A stretch of DNA of 64,000 nt. It comes from Serinus canaria (Eukaryota > Chordata > Aves > Passeriformes > Fringillidae). The stretch lies in the NCBI RefSeq assembly GCF_022539315.1, contig NC_066328.1:728621-792620 (forward strand). Direction: 5' to 3'. Both the position numbers and the translations under genes were made by a program. The notes beneath the pieces are model-generated. The model saw nothing but the letters and a program-made list of their open reading frames with translations. It made no database searches and was not told the DNA's origin. Of this stretch, positions 34,107 through 46,301 are shown piece after piece (position 1 is the stretch's first letter; every line of letters begins with the position of its first letter).

Positions 34107-37100
34107 ACCCAGTCCCACAGCACACACAGACTGACCCATGGCTCTGCTGCCTCTGCACCATCTGGGTAGTTGGAAGTTCTGGTGACCCCCAAGGGCACCC
34201 AATACCTCTCTGTTTCACTCACAAAGTTCCTCAAACTTGTAAAGACCTATCAAAGAAGTTAAGACCTATTAAATCCCAACCTATGGAGTATCCTGGGCAA
34301 CCAAAGGGAAAAAGGAGAATGGCAAAATATCACAAGTCTGATTATGAGATGTAACACTGGCGCTCACCAGCACCAAAAAGGAAAAACTCACTGAAGTACT
34401 TTAATGGTCAGAAGAACAGCACCATAAAATGCCACTGTGTTACCACAGCCCTGTTCTGCCCTCTCCGGCTCCCCTCCTGCAGAGAGCAAGTGATTATTAG
34501 GGACAGCTGGGCCCACACCACAGAGCCCACTCCACTGCCAGCACCTCCTGCTCCCAGGATGGGCTGCAGGAAGATGAAGAGCTGTGGGCGCACCTGTGGA
34601 ACTTGTGCCCTGGCCCCTGGGTGGATCTGGCTGGGGGCTGGGGGTGGAGACCCTCCAGGCCACAGTTCCAACCACATCTGTCCCTCTCTGGTTTTCCATC
34701 AGGATTTGTGAGCATGTCAGAATTAACTCCAGTCTCCTGGGCTCATTGCACTGGTGCAGGAATCTGCATCTTTTTCTCTTCTCCGTGTCCCAGTTCAGTG
34801 AAAACCCCTCCCCACCTTGCCCAAGGCACTTCAATACTCATGGGGACACAGGATGCTGCTTAGCAGCCCTTGAAATAATGGGGGCCAGGAGAATGGGAAA
34901 CACATCCCTACAGGCAAACCATGGCTTCTTCAAACTTCCTCCCAGTCCAAAATTTCCCTTGAAAAGGCACGACAGGGAGTTACAAAGGTCCCTCTTGCAA
35001 GAAGGGGGAAAATGCAGGAGAGAAAAGCCCTTGGCGTGCCTCCCGCGCAGCCGGCTCTGGCCCCCGCAGCTGCCACAGAGGTTTGAGGGACTTGAAGGGA
35101 TTTGCAACGCAATAAAAACATTCCTGCTTGCAAAGCATGAAACCCCAAAAGTTTATGGGAAACCACTGTCTTCGGGATGTCTGCATATCTTCAGGCATCC
35201 TGGGAGCTGTAGTTCAAAGAAACCAAGAAAAAGCAAGCAGCCGATAATGATGGTTTCTGGATGGAGGTTGTGTGACTATTGGCTCCCGCACGAAAGCCTG
35301 AATTTCTGGGATGCTGAGCCCATTTCTGCAGCCAAGTGAGAGGAGAGCTCCTTGGCGCCTAGGGCACGAGGGACTCCAGCCCCACAGCGAGGGAGAGTGA
35401 GAGGCACCCAGAGAAGGGCAACCCAAAAACCAGGTGTTGATGACTGGGAAGAGGAATGCACTGCAGCAGAGGCCAAAGGGGACATGCCAAGGCCATTTCC
35501 AGGGCAGGGAACCTGGCTGGAGCACAGCCTCCCCTGTGAGCTAAAACTTCTGTGCCTTAGTTTCCCCATAAACTCTTATTATCCCCCTATTCCCGAGGGC
35601 TGCAAGGATTGGTCTTTGCTGTTTGAACACCCAAGGGGAGCTGAACTCCTCAGAAGGCAGTTGCTCACACTGCACCAACAGCATTAAATCACCTCCAGGT
35701 CCATTTCCTCTGCGCCCATGAAGGACAGCTGTGCCAGCCAGGCTGCTGAAAGGCACTTTATTCTGCCACGAGATACCCTGCATGCAAGAGCCACCTCCCA
35801 GCAGAAGAGCCAGTGGCATGTGATGTGACACCCTCCAGATGAGGCACTGCTCGTAAGCAGAACTGCCACACCTGAAATGCCCTGGGGTGCAGGGGCAGTG
35901 GTTGGGGGACAGAGGTGTGAGAGGCTGTGCATCATCCTAGACTGAGTGTGGAGTGATGCAGGAGATACTTTCACTTCCAACCAAGAAATCCTGCAGCAAA
36001 GACCACAACCAGGATGAAGCCAGCAGTGGAGACATGAGCCAGGCAGGTGACCTTCTCACTACCTGCTTTATATCGTGGGCTTGGGCTTCACAGGCCAGAG
36101 CACAAGACTGCCCCGTGGCTGTGCAAGGCCCTGTGGGACAGGCGACAACAACTGCCCACCAAGGCACCACCACACAGAACCGCAGGGGACAAACCCACAG
36201 CGTCAGACCTGGCACCAGCTGACACAGCCAACCCCAGCTGGTGTGCTCTGCTGCCTGCTATCAGCCTGAAGGCCTCAGAAGGGCTTTTTGACACTAGGGA
36301 AGCAAAGATAAACCACAGGAGAGTTTGTCCCGGGGGAAAACCTGCAGCCCTGAAGAACAAAGAAGAGGTGGAGCATTCACACTGGCAATAGCAGCATGGA
36401 TGCTATTCCATGGATGCTCTCCAGCTGCAGCATCATCCTGCTCCAGAGCAAAACCACACGTTGGTGCTCACCAAACACTGCCCATAGGGTGGGAACAGCA
36501 CAGGAGGCGGGTCCCCAGGACACAGCACTCTTCTCACCTCACTGCCATTCCATCCAGGCTGTCACAGAGCTGGGCCTTTCAACTCCTCAGCACCACTCTG
36601 GTGTGACGAGGCAGCAGGTCCACAAGACACTGCAGCCCAGAGCTGAGTTTCTGGAGGTTCTGCAGACAGATGCCTTGGTTTTGCAGAGCTGAGCTCTCTG
36701 CTCTGGAGAAGAGTGGCTAGAATGTTTCTGGGCCAGCTGTGCCTTCACGGGCAGTGGAAAGGGCACCCTGAAATGGTCAAGGCCAGGGCATGTAAACTGA
36801 AGATCTACCAAGATTTAGGACATCATGCTGGTGTCTCTTGCTTCCTTTTCCTTGACTGCCAAACTCACACAGCAACCCTGATTTCTCCTGAAGCTAAATC
36901 CAGACTGACTGAAACCACGCAGTGGACACAGCCAGCTCCCTGTTCTGAGGCTCCCAGACTCCAGGACATACCCAAAGGCCATGGGCTGAGCGTCTGGAGT
37001 GAATGCCAGCACCTGCTCCACCTCTCCCAAGGCAGGAGGTTTGCACTGTGGCCTTGCAATGGCTGTCCCTGCTCACTTCAAGCCTCAGTTTGGAGCCCTG

Positions 37101-40100
37101 GTTCTGTACCTCAGAGCTGATAAAACCCAGCTGAGGAAGATGGTGGGGGCTTCAGCAGCAGAGTAGATAGGACTATCTCCCAGACAAGCCCAGCCAAACC
37201 ACAGCATGTGTCTCTTGCACTGCAGGTCTTCTCCTGCACTGCTCGACCCTGACAGAGCCTTTTCATGGCACCACGAGCCTCAGGAATGGACATCTTCAAA
37301 GCAGAACCTCACGGAGAGAAGAGACGAGCAGGAAGCTGCTGTTACGAGCCATTCCTGAAAGGAAAAGCAACTAACTGGGTTCAGAGCACCTCTCAGCAGT
37401 TGGAGGAACACACAGGCACTGCTCTGGTTTGAGACAGGTTGGCTCAATGCCCCCGAACAGGTACCCTGGGCCTTCTGCAGTCATTTCCCTTTGAATTAAC
37501 ACCGCTCTTCAGATGTGACAGACAATGCTGACGTCTGGCTGTTACACCAGGAGTCGTTCCCAAAGCTCCTGTACCTTTTTCCAAAAGAGCCAAAGCAGCA
37601 AAGGGTTATTAACCAGGGAGACAGCAAGCACAGGGAAGGAACATGCTGTTCTTTGACAGGAACTGTGCTAATGAACATTATAAAATTAAAGATCAGGAAA
37701 ACCTCAATGACAACTTCAGCCCTAGAAAAGCTGCCATTCAACCCCAAGGGAAACAGCCAAGGATGAAGAAAAAGTTCACTGTGGATTCTAGGTCCACATT
37801 CCAGAACTTTCTCCTCCATCACCAGGTTACTCCATTAAAGCAGAGTCTGGCTTTAGGCTCATCACAGAGGTATCCCAAGGCCCTCAGCTAATTCCGGATA
37901 TGATTTCAGCCTGCCACCACCCTATCCTGATGGAAAGCTGAAGCAGGACTTTGCAAGCCACTAAGAGCACCATGCAGACACAGATCCCTGTCCTTTCTTT
38001 CAGCACATTCCTTGGGGACAAGTGGCCCTGGTGTCCTCTCTCCTCACACCTCCTTGGAGCTGGTTAATCTACAGAGAAGAAGAGGAGCTGCCACACCATG
38101 ATGTTTGTGGCCTTGCAAGTGGCTTTCAGGTTTGCTTGAATGGTTAGCTTGAAAACTTGAGTGGTTTTTCAGGCTTCATCTCCTTGGCCACTGCAGGGAC
38201 TGCTTTAACAGGAGCAAGTCCAATAAAACACTTCAGCATGTGCTCATCTCCCAGGTAAGAGCAGCCTGTGGAGATCAGTGCTCCAGAAAAACCCTTTCCT
38301 GGATATGATGGAGATGCCACCACCAAAGCCCTACATGAGTAAGACCTCCAAAGGGCTGCCTCTCCCCAGGAAAAACAGCAAACCTGTATTGAGTATCAAC
38401 CTGTTAAAAACAAGCACAAGTTTTTACAAGCACAACTCACTCTGCTCTACAAAATAACAAAAATCCTGGAAAAAACAGAGCACAAACTGTGCCTTCACAC
38501 ATGCCCCACCAAGCGTCAACGCAGGGTGAGCAGAAGCAGCTGAGTCCAAAGAGAGTCACATTTTCGAGGGAACATTAATGCAGCCCTGGAGCTGGTGCTG
38601 ACAGGTGAGCTCCGGGCTCCTGGCTGTGCTGGGCTCTGTGGGAGACAGAGCTGGAGCCCCGTGGGGTGGAAGCTCTAAATCAGGAATGCAAACATTGCCC
38701 CCCTGCTCAGCAGAAGGCTACACTCAAAGTGAGCCCTTGTCTGGGACAGCCAGCAGGCAAAGCCAGGCGATAACAACAGCTCTGCCAGAGTCCAAAATAT
38801 ACCCGCAACTTGTTTGGAATCACTTTGTGCTGGGCTTTAAAATATGCTGAAAAATTTCCATCCAGCCTGGCTGTGGGGCTGCAGGAGGAGCCTGGGGTTT
38901 GTTTCCACATACAGCGATGCTGGTCTGAATTTCTCCCCATGGGGAGTGAAAAGAGAGAACTCTCGGGGAGGGCAGCGCTGAAAGGAGAAGGGGACAAGGA
39001 GCCACCCAGGGTGCTCTGCCAGTGATTTTGGGCGGGGACTGCACAGTACCCACACCAGTGGCTGCAGGGGGGAGCGAAGCACCCCATGGACACATCAAGC
39101 TGAGTTAAAGCACAGAGGGAGATCTGCTCCCCGAGAGGGCAGCACAGCCCCCGCCGGTGCTGGAACCTCTCGCTTGTGGCTCAAGTCAAGGCAGCTCCAT
39201 TACAAACAAACCTGTGGGAGGGAGAGGCAAAGAAAGAATCCCTCGAGGAATCTGCAAGGCACTGGAGGAGCTAAAAATAACCACCACCAACAAATCAATC
39301 TAGAAACAGAAAGCTAAAATCCCTAATAATAGAGGGTTGCCAGGTGGAGGAGGGAGGTGCCTGGCATCCTGTGGCCTGGCTCTGCCCACCAAGGATCCTG
39401 CAGAGAGTGAGGGCACAGGAATGTTGCACTGAGGGGGCATCGCTGCCTCCAACACACACCAGCTCCCATACAGGGAAGCATGGCATTGTTTCCCTGTTGT
39501 TTCTTACCTTTGTGGTTTCAGATTGTCTCTCAGGATGGGCCAGCTGACTCCAAGGAACCAAGGTGCTTCAGGCAAACTGCCCAATACCTCCTCCACTCAA
39601 TTCCAAGCTCCAGAAATGGAGCCAAACCTTGTGTCCTTTCCAGTTCTGGTCACCATCTTTCCTACATCCCTCTGGTAAGATCAGTCTGATCTTAGGACTC
39701 ATCTCTGTATCTATCAGTGCTCGCCTCTGATATTTCCCCCCCCATCCCAGACCCCTCCAAGGATGCATATACCAATCCAGGCCTTCTGCCCCTGAACATG
39801 TGCTATCACCTCAGAGTGCAGGTCACCACCATCTCACAACTGTAAAGTAACAGAAACACTCTTAGAAAGTGGACAAAAGGCTCTGGATGGCAACTCAATT
39901 GCAATGTGAAATCCAAAAGTGAATTTTAGGACTTCACAGAAGAATCTGTCCTGAATGTGGTAAGTCAGCAGGGTGGAGGAGCCTTGGGTTTGTTCACCAG
40001 GCACACAGGAGAATTCCCAGCTCGCCAGAAGGTCCCAGCACAAGAGCAGAGACCTGCTCCTGTCCTCCACATCCCCAAGGCCAGCAGGGAAGAATGCATT

Positions 40101-42897
40101 CTGGGGGGACTGGGAGAGCCCCCCATGCTGGTGCCATCCCCACACCCCAGGCTGTCATCTACACACGGTGACATGTCCAGAGCCAAGCAGAGCTGTGCCA
40201 CGGGGGCTGCACCCATCCCTGTCTGCGCCCACCCCAGCCAGGGCACAGCCCCCCTGGATCCCAAGGGCAGAACTGGAGGGACATGAGGCAAGGACAGGCC
40301 ACCCAGGAGCAGGGACAGGAGTGGGGAGGAGGAGGTAATTCGATGTGCTGCCCTTGCCTCCCCCAGAACGGCTCAGCTCGGGTAACGAGTGCTGCAGGAA
40401 AGGGGACGCTGTTCTCCTGACATGATACATGCTGCTAATCCCACAGCTTTATCTGTCACTTTATCTGCCACTTCCGTGCTGCCTGCGGGACCCAGCCCCA
40501 TCCTGTCTAGCTCCCGGGGTGCTCCCTGCCTGCCTCCCCCATCCCTGCTCCTCGCTCCCTCCTTTGCCATAAAAACTGCAGGAGGAGAAAAAGGGTGTTG
40601 ACAGGGTGTTTGTTAAATCAAATGAGCTGGGAATAAGTGGTAGCCTCATCAGGCAGTGCTCCCAACTCTCCTGCCACAAAGTCCTTCCCTGGGCTGGGAG
40701 GGGAGAACAGGACCGGCGTGGGGCTGGGGACTCGCCCGTGGGGTCAGTGCTGACACAGAGCACCCCTGCGAGGGTGTAGTAGGTTTGGCGCTGGGCAAGG
40801 AACCGTGGAAGCACAGGAGCAGAGTTCCCAGTGGCCACCAGCCCCTCCTGACTGCTTCCCTGCCCCGCTGCATCCTGCAGGGACCCCCACATCCCTCACA
40901 TCCCCAGCCTCCAGGGACCAGCACTGGCCCTGACATTCCCAACCAGCACCTCTTCTCTGGCTGTGAAGCAAGAACCCTGGACATGCCTGGAGAGATCCAC
41001 CCCAGCCCAGGGGTCCCCATGGCAGCGCCCACCCAGGCCAGGGCCAGCTCTCTGCCCAGAGCCCCAGAGCAGATAACCTGCACTGTGCAAGTGCTGGGGC
41101 ATGCAGCTCGGCAATAGCCCAGCTCTCCAGCTCAGGAATGTCCAAATAAATACAGAAATACATAAAAAGGCCATAAATAAGGTTGCCTGAGATGACTGTT
41201 TGTCTCCCTCCTGGACAGGACCCCTGCTCCCCTGCTGCTGTTTGCCTTGGCAGATGACAGCTGGGTAATTTGTTTCCATTGCAATGAAGTCCAATTAACT
41301 GGAATAAACTTTTTACACTAAGTGTGTTTGTTTAACAAACTGGCTCTTTCAGAGCCTCACCGAGACCTGATTGATGCATTTGAGGGGAGTGGAAACACGC
41401 TGGGTGCTTGGACATTAAAGCGGCAGTGTCTGAGCAGGCTGGGGCTGAAAGGGCTCTCTCTGTGTTTGGGAAATCAAAACTGACACCTCTGATGTCTGGA
41501 CTGGGATGGGGATTTCAGCGTGGCCTTTGTGTACAAATATTGACAGTTTCTCATTTGCTGTGGCTGACAGCCCCTCCCGTGTCCCCGCGGGCTGGGCATC
41601 ACCCAGGGCCACGCTCTGCTCTGCTGGGAGAAGCTGGGATCCACCACTGCTAACATGCACGTGGTCCCTTCTGGGGACACCACTGGGGTCTCCAGCCAGC
41701 CATCAAAATCCCAAAGAAAGGTGAGATTGACTCCACAGGGCACTCTCAACGAAGCAGAGCCAATGTCTGCAGAAGCAGCCCCTCTCCTCCTCCCAGCCTT
41801 CTGAGATCAGCTTCATGGCTCATGAAGCCATTGATTCACAGCAGCAAAGCCAAGATGGTGAGAGACCAGTCTGAGGAGGCTAGAAACTCGTTGGGAGTCT
41901 GAGTCTGGTTTCTGGTTCACACCAGAGTTTTCAGCAACACACTCCATCTGAGGGGAGGTGAGAGAACAGGGAAACATGATAAAAGCCCAGAAGCAGAGTC
42001 CTCAAAACCATTCAGTTGGGATGGAAATGGCAAAGCCAAGTGGACAAACTGCACAACAGGGTCTGGCAAAAGTGGGGGCCAAGGCAGGCAGTGAAGACAT
42101 TGTGCAGGCAGAGGGACTGCCTGGACACATCTGGAGACTGCAGCTCTGGTGCTGTGCCTCCTTTGGGAACATTGCTGTTGGGAGCACCCTCAGGACAGCA
42201 AAACCAAGCCCCACATCTGCCAGACAGTGACCTAGGATGCCGAGGGAGAAAAGAGGAACACCGTGGGGAAAAGATGACCCAACCACCCCTGGCGGTGGTG
42301 CCAAAGGAAGGCACCAAGCACCACTGCTGGCTCTGGTGGGATGTCCCACGAGGAGGGAAAAGCCATGGCACAGCTCCATGGCAGAGACCATGCCAGGACC
42401 AGCTCCATGCTGGAGCTGTGTTCCAGCTGCCTGGTGAGACACTGCATGAATAATAAGCACTTCTGGAAAACAAAGCACTTCTGACATCCGAGGGGACAAT
42501 GAGTGCAGCTGAGCTTTCTCTCCCTGGGTGCTTTTTCCTTCCTACCTCAAACTACAAAGGAAAATGTCCAACAGACCGTGCTTGAGAACTGTCAGCTCCA
42601 GAGGTGTTCTTGAAGCATTCGCTGGGTAACTTTTTCTATTTCAAATCCAAAAATGGGAATTTGCAGGTCTCAGAACTCCGTTCTTCTGTTTCTCCAGCCC
42701 ATTTCCTCAAAGCAACACACACATTTCCATTTACTGTGGGCCAAGGTGGTGTTTTCCTGTGGTTGGGGGTTGAGCTGATCTCCCAGAATCCATCAGTAAA
42801 ACACTCCAAAGTCTGCCTGAAGTCAACCTGCCAGGGCTGTCCAAAGCTTGATTCAGTCAAGTCTTTAACTTAGGTGTAAATACCATTATTCATTTTT
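34107..42897. other. 8.8 kb non-coding, no CR1 seen
   Basis: The second-largest gap between CR1 pieces. Open frames reach 251 codons (34584-35339 plus), 165 (42002-42499 minus) and 153 (40656-41117 plus), all with overlapping or antiparallel frames and no recognisable domain. C runs occur at 39738-39745. GATA-like TTATCT pairs lie near 40448-40467. The forkhead/C-EBP-like palindromes near 41277-41340 are listed separately. Confidence 0.45.
41277..41340. promoter_or_regulatory. C/EBP-like and forkhead-like palindromes
   Basis: CATTGCAATG (41277-41286) is a perfect palindrome resembling a C/EBP or ATF-C/EBP site. GTTTGTT, T, AACAAAC (41326-41340) is a perfect 7+7 inverted repeat containing forkhead-like GTTTGTTTAAC. 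CCAATTAACTGG lies between. All three sit in an A+T-rich island. Confidence 0.3.
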
Positions 42898-43091
42898 CCA
42901 GGCCCTGGCACAGGGTGCCCAGAGTAGCTGTGGCCACCTCTGGATCCCTGGCAGTGTCCAAAGCCAGGCTGGACAGGGCTTGGAGCAAGCTGGGACAGTG
43001 GGAGGTGTCCCTGGACGTGGCAGGGGGTGGAACAGGATGAGCTTTAAGGTCCCGTTCCAACCCAAACCATTCTGTGATTCCATGATTCTTC
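42898..43091 (+). mobile_element. CR1 LINE 3' fragment
   Basis: Starts abruptly at CCAGGCCCTGGCACAGGGTG and includes TCTGGATCCCTGGCAGTGTC, GGACAGGGCTTGGAGCAAGC and the tail AAACCATTCTGTGATTCCAT GATTCTT. About 195 bases remain. Confidence 0.93.
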
Positions 43092-43582
43092 GGTAATTAT
43101 TATCAGCTCATCCTACATCCAGGATGTGTTGAAGCCACCAGAGGCAGCACTGATGGCAGAGCTCTGCACTGTCTGCCCAGGCTCCCTGGGCAGTCCATGG
43201 GGAGGTAAGAATTCATTTCCCTATAAATTAGATGGAATGCTGCTAGTGATGCCCTTTCACACGATGTCCTAAGTGTGAAGAGACAAATAAGCACCCTCAC
43301 CCTTATCCCTTCCCACTGCACAGCCACCACACCACCCTAAATGCTGTGTCTGCCAATGCCAGAATCCTGCAGGAAACCTGAAATCCTTGGATCACCCTCC
43401 ACGCACAGGGCTCTGTCAGGATGCAGGAAAGACAGCGCCTTCCCTCCTGTAATACCTTTAGTCCCACTTTTCCCTGAGCAGATTAGCACTATATCCATGG
43501 CCCCCTGCAGGCTGCCCAGCACAGCCCAGTCCTGCCTGATTATCCCTCCCAGAGGAAGAGCTCCGGGACCAGGCTGATTGCT
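43092..43582. other. Non-coding sequence between CR1 copies
   Basis: Unique sequence of mixed composition. The longest frame (111 codons, 43337-43672 minus) runs into the next CR1 piece. No feature is recognised. Confidence 0.5.
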
Positions 43583-43740
43583 TACACAACCTGTGACTGC
43601 CCCTGGATCCTGGAAGTGTTCCAAGAATTGGGTTTGGAGATACATGGGACAGTGCAAGGCGTCCCTGCCCATAGCAGAGGGATAAAACTAGATGATCCTT
43701 AGGGTGCCTTCCAACCCAAACCCTTGTGTGATTCTCCAGT
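43583..43740 (+). mobile_element. Decayed CR1 3' fragment
   Basis: ACTGCCCCTGGATCCTGGAA, AGTGTTCCAAGAATTGGGTT, GTCCCTGCCCATAGCAGAGG and CCTTCCAACCCAAACCCTTG with GTGTGATTCTCC. Internal deletions and substitutions are frequent, so it is older than the neighbour at 42898. Confidence 0.85.
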
Positions 43741-44257
43741 GCCACGGCCCAGCTGTCAATGTGGCCCTACAGGAGGGAGCATGGTGAGAAAATACCACAA
43801 TGGTATTTGAATAAAAACCCAGATTAATCTGCATCTGTTCCAAGAAACTGCATCAGAGCCCTGCTCGTGCTGTGCTGAGAGACAAAGATCTTGAGATGAT
43901 GCGAGGCAGCAAGGTGGAGAATGGAGAATGAGGAAAGGGAAATTTTCCCTCATGAGCAGAAACTGAAGGCATTCAACATGCCTGGAGCTGCTGAACGTGA
44001 TGGCAGGGCCTGCGTGGGAGGTGGCAGGGAGTGAAGAGGAGGGCAAACTTACAGTACTCACCATAATACATTTTTCTTTGGAATTACAGATCTTTTAGCA
44101 GATGGTGCTTGAATAAACACACTTTCTCACCAAGGACTGGAGTGAGGCACAGCACATCATACCTAAGCCAGCTGCAAGAGCTCAGCCTTAAAGGCATGTT
44201 CCCAATGGATAAGAAATAATGTGTTAGCACACTGGGAGACTCTCAGGGCCAAGAGTA

Positions 44258-44322
44258 AAATCATGGAATCATGGGGAGGGTTTGGGTTCCATCTAGCTCC
44301 AACTTCCTGCCACAGAGTGCAA
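44258..44322 (-). mobile_element. Possible short CR1 tail, minus strand
   Basis: AATCATGGAATCATGGGGAG, GGTTTGGGTTCCATCTAGCT and CCAACTTCCTGCCA resemble the reverse complement of the last 60 bases of CR1, with a gap where GGAAGGGACCTTAAAG is expected. The match is partial. Confidence 0.5.
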
Positions 44323-44829
44323 AATAGAGTGGTCAATACAAATGAAATATTACAATATATAGGAAAATTATTAGGGAAACTAAAGAAAGGGAAAATATGT
44401 GGCTGGACATGGAAAATCTGCTACTGGGGGCCAAACAAAGGCTAGCAATAGGTCTGGTTTTAAGGATCACTGGGGCTACTTTAAAGCAGAGTCTTTAGGA
44501 CTGCTCAAATGATGCAGAGGAAAACATAGTCCATATTTATTCTGTATTTGGAAAAAAAACTGTGAGTAAACTAATTCCTAGGAGAGATGAAGCTCTCCTG
44601 AATCATTAGCACACATGTATATCAAATGTGGCCAAATAGCACAGCCAGCACAGCCAACACATACCTAAAAGCTGGGGAGAGGTTTTTGGGCTCTGCTGCT
44701 TGTTTGAGCCAAGTTCAGGCTACCACATCCAGATGGAAATGGCTCCTTCCCCCCAACATTCCCACCCGGCAGTAAGGGTGACCTAATTACCAACCAGTCA
44801 GCCTGATAGAGGACCCAGAAGGCAGGGCT

Positions 44830-44880
44830 CATCTGGAATTAAATTAAGAAATAATTAAAGGATGTAAGTTCTAATTAAAG
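44830..44880. promoter_or_regulatory. Homeodomain-like AT cluster
   Basis: Two TAATTA sites (44852-44857 and 44872-44877) plus AATTAAATTAAG within 45 bases of otherwise mixed sequence. The clustering suggests a possible enhancer core, but A+T-rich DNA gives such words by chance. Confidence 0.22.
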
Positions 44881-45054
44881 TCAGCCGGTGCGTCTTGGTG
44901 GAAGGGATCTTGTCCATGAGGCTGATGTCTCTCTGTAATGAACCCTGGCTGGCAGGAAAGGCCTTGTGCCCCTCCCAGCTGTGAAGGCAGAGCTCTCAGT
45001 GCTCCCTGACACTCTCAGTTCAGAAGAGGGGGCTGTGCAGCCCAAATCAAGCAC

Positions 45055-45100
45055 TTTATTTAAATTTTAAATAAAACTTTAAATCTTTATTTAAAGATTT
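45055..45100. repeat. Two adjacent AT-rich palindromes
   Basis: TTTATTTAAA, T, TTTAAATAAA (45055-45075) is a perfect 10+10 inverted repeat. AAATCTTTA, TT, TAAAGATTT (45081-45100) is a perfect 9+9 inverted repeat only five bases later. Together they could extrude hairpins. An AATAAA string lies within the first. Confidence 0.85.
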
Positions 45101-46032
45101 AGAGCCGGCTGACAGGTCTCACACAGGAGGTGTCCATGGGGAATCGTTAGCGAGGCTCCAAAGGGAACACACCAATCGATATTTCCATTGATGATCACAA
45201 TGGAAATACAAAATCCTCACTCCAGAAATTAGTGGGTGACAGGAAGATTGATGGAATGGTAAATATTGATGAGGCGAGAGGGAAATGCGTGGTAATGCTG
45301 AGCCCATTCAAACACTGTACACGATAATGCAGCCCAGCCTGGGATAACACAGCTTTGGAGAGGGATTTCAGGCTGTATTTTTGAACAGGGACTGGATCCT
45401 GGACAAGAGGGAGCCTCCAGAAAGGGTCAGGGGTCACCACGGGTGAGCAGCCCAGCACAAGGCTCTAATGTGATGCTGTGATGAAAAAGCTGATGCAGTT
45501 CTTAGGGGAGAGCAGGAGAGCTGCACATACTGCACTGCTGGGACTGCCACTGCCACTCCTGCAATTAAGGTGTCCATGTTTAAAGGGAATACTAAAACAG
45601 CGGAGCCTGGAGGGATGAGTCACAAAATTGATCTGGTGGCTGGAGAAAATACCATGCTGTAAAAGATTTGAGCTATATTGAGTTTATTGATAAAAATCTG
45701 CCACCCACCAAATACCAGAGTGGTGCCAACTGCTTTTATCAGTGAGATGTGCCAGAAGGCAGGAACTGGGAAGTGGAGCCCAGCAAATTCTAGCGAGTTT
45801 TGGGTCAGGATTAGATACATCTCAGGGATGCTCAGAGAATGAGATAACTCTCAGAAGGCAACCAAAACCTCTACAGGAGCTTCTGGGCAATTCATATTCC
45901 TGCAGCACATGGGAGGCCAAAGGAGTGATCTGATAGACCTAAATCCCACCCAAATGAATCCCAGCAGACAATTGGAGCTCCAGGGCTGACTCCTGTCATG
46001 CACAGGATGAAGGCTCAGGAGGGCTGTTTAAT

Positions 46033-46301
46033 GACTTTAAACTGACAGAGAGTAGGTTTGCAGTAAATGCTATGAAGGAATTGTTCCCTGTGAGGGTGGG
46101 GAGGCCCACTTCACAGGGAACCCATCTCACAGGGTGCCCAGAGCAGCTGTGGCTGTCCCTGGATCCCTGGAAATGTCCGAGGCCAGGTTGGACAGGGCTT
46201 GGAGCAAGCTGGGATAGTGGAAGGTGTCCCTCCATGGCAGGGGGTGGGACTGGATGAGTTTTCAAGTTCCTTCCAACCCAAACCATTCTGGGATCCTATG
46301 A
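46033..46301 (+). mobile_element. CR1 LINE 3' fragment
   Basis: GACTTTAAACTGACAGAGAG marks the 5' side, followed by TGAGGGTGGGGAGGCCC. A local duplication of ACAGGGAACCCATCTCACAG interrupts the usual CTGGCACAGGGTGCCC. Then comes CTGGATCCCTGGAAATGTCC and the tail AAACCATTCTGGGATCCTAT. Confidence 0.93.

Larger units (their letters stand above)
43741..46032. other. 2.3 kb non-coding, partly AT-rich
   Basis: Contains a decayed CR1 tail (44258-44322), an A+T-rich block with homeodomain-like sites (44830-44880) and two hairpins (45055-45100). No frame exceeds 102 codons, and none is recognised. Confidence 0.5.

Noticed and set aside
34584..35339. 251-codon plus-strand frame
   Set aside because: No motif, and its translation changes character along its length. 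Chance open frame.
38144..38326. 60-codon minus-strand frame with a protein-like look, possibly a retropseudogene scrap
   Set aside because: I could not match it to any family, and 60 codons is well within chance.
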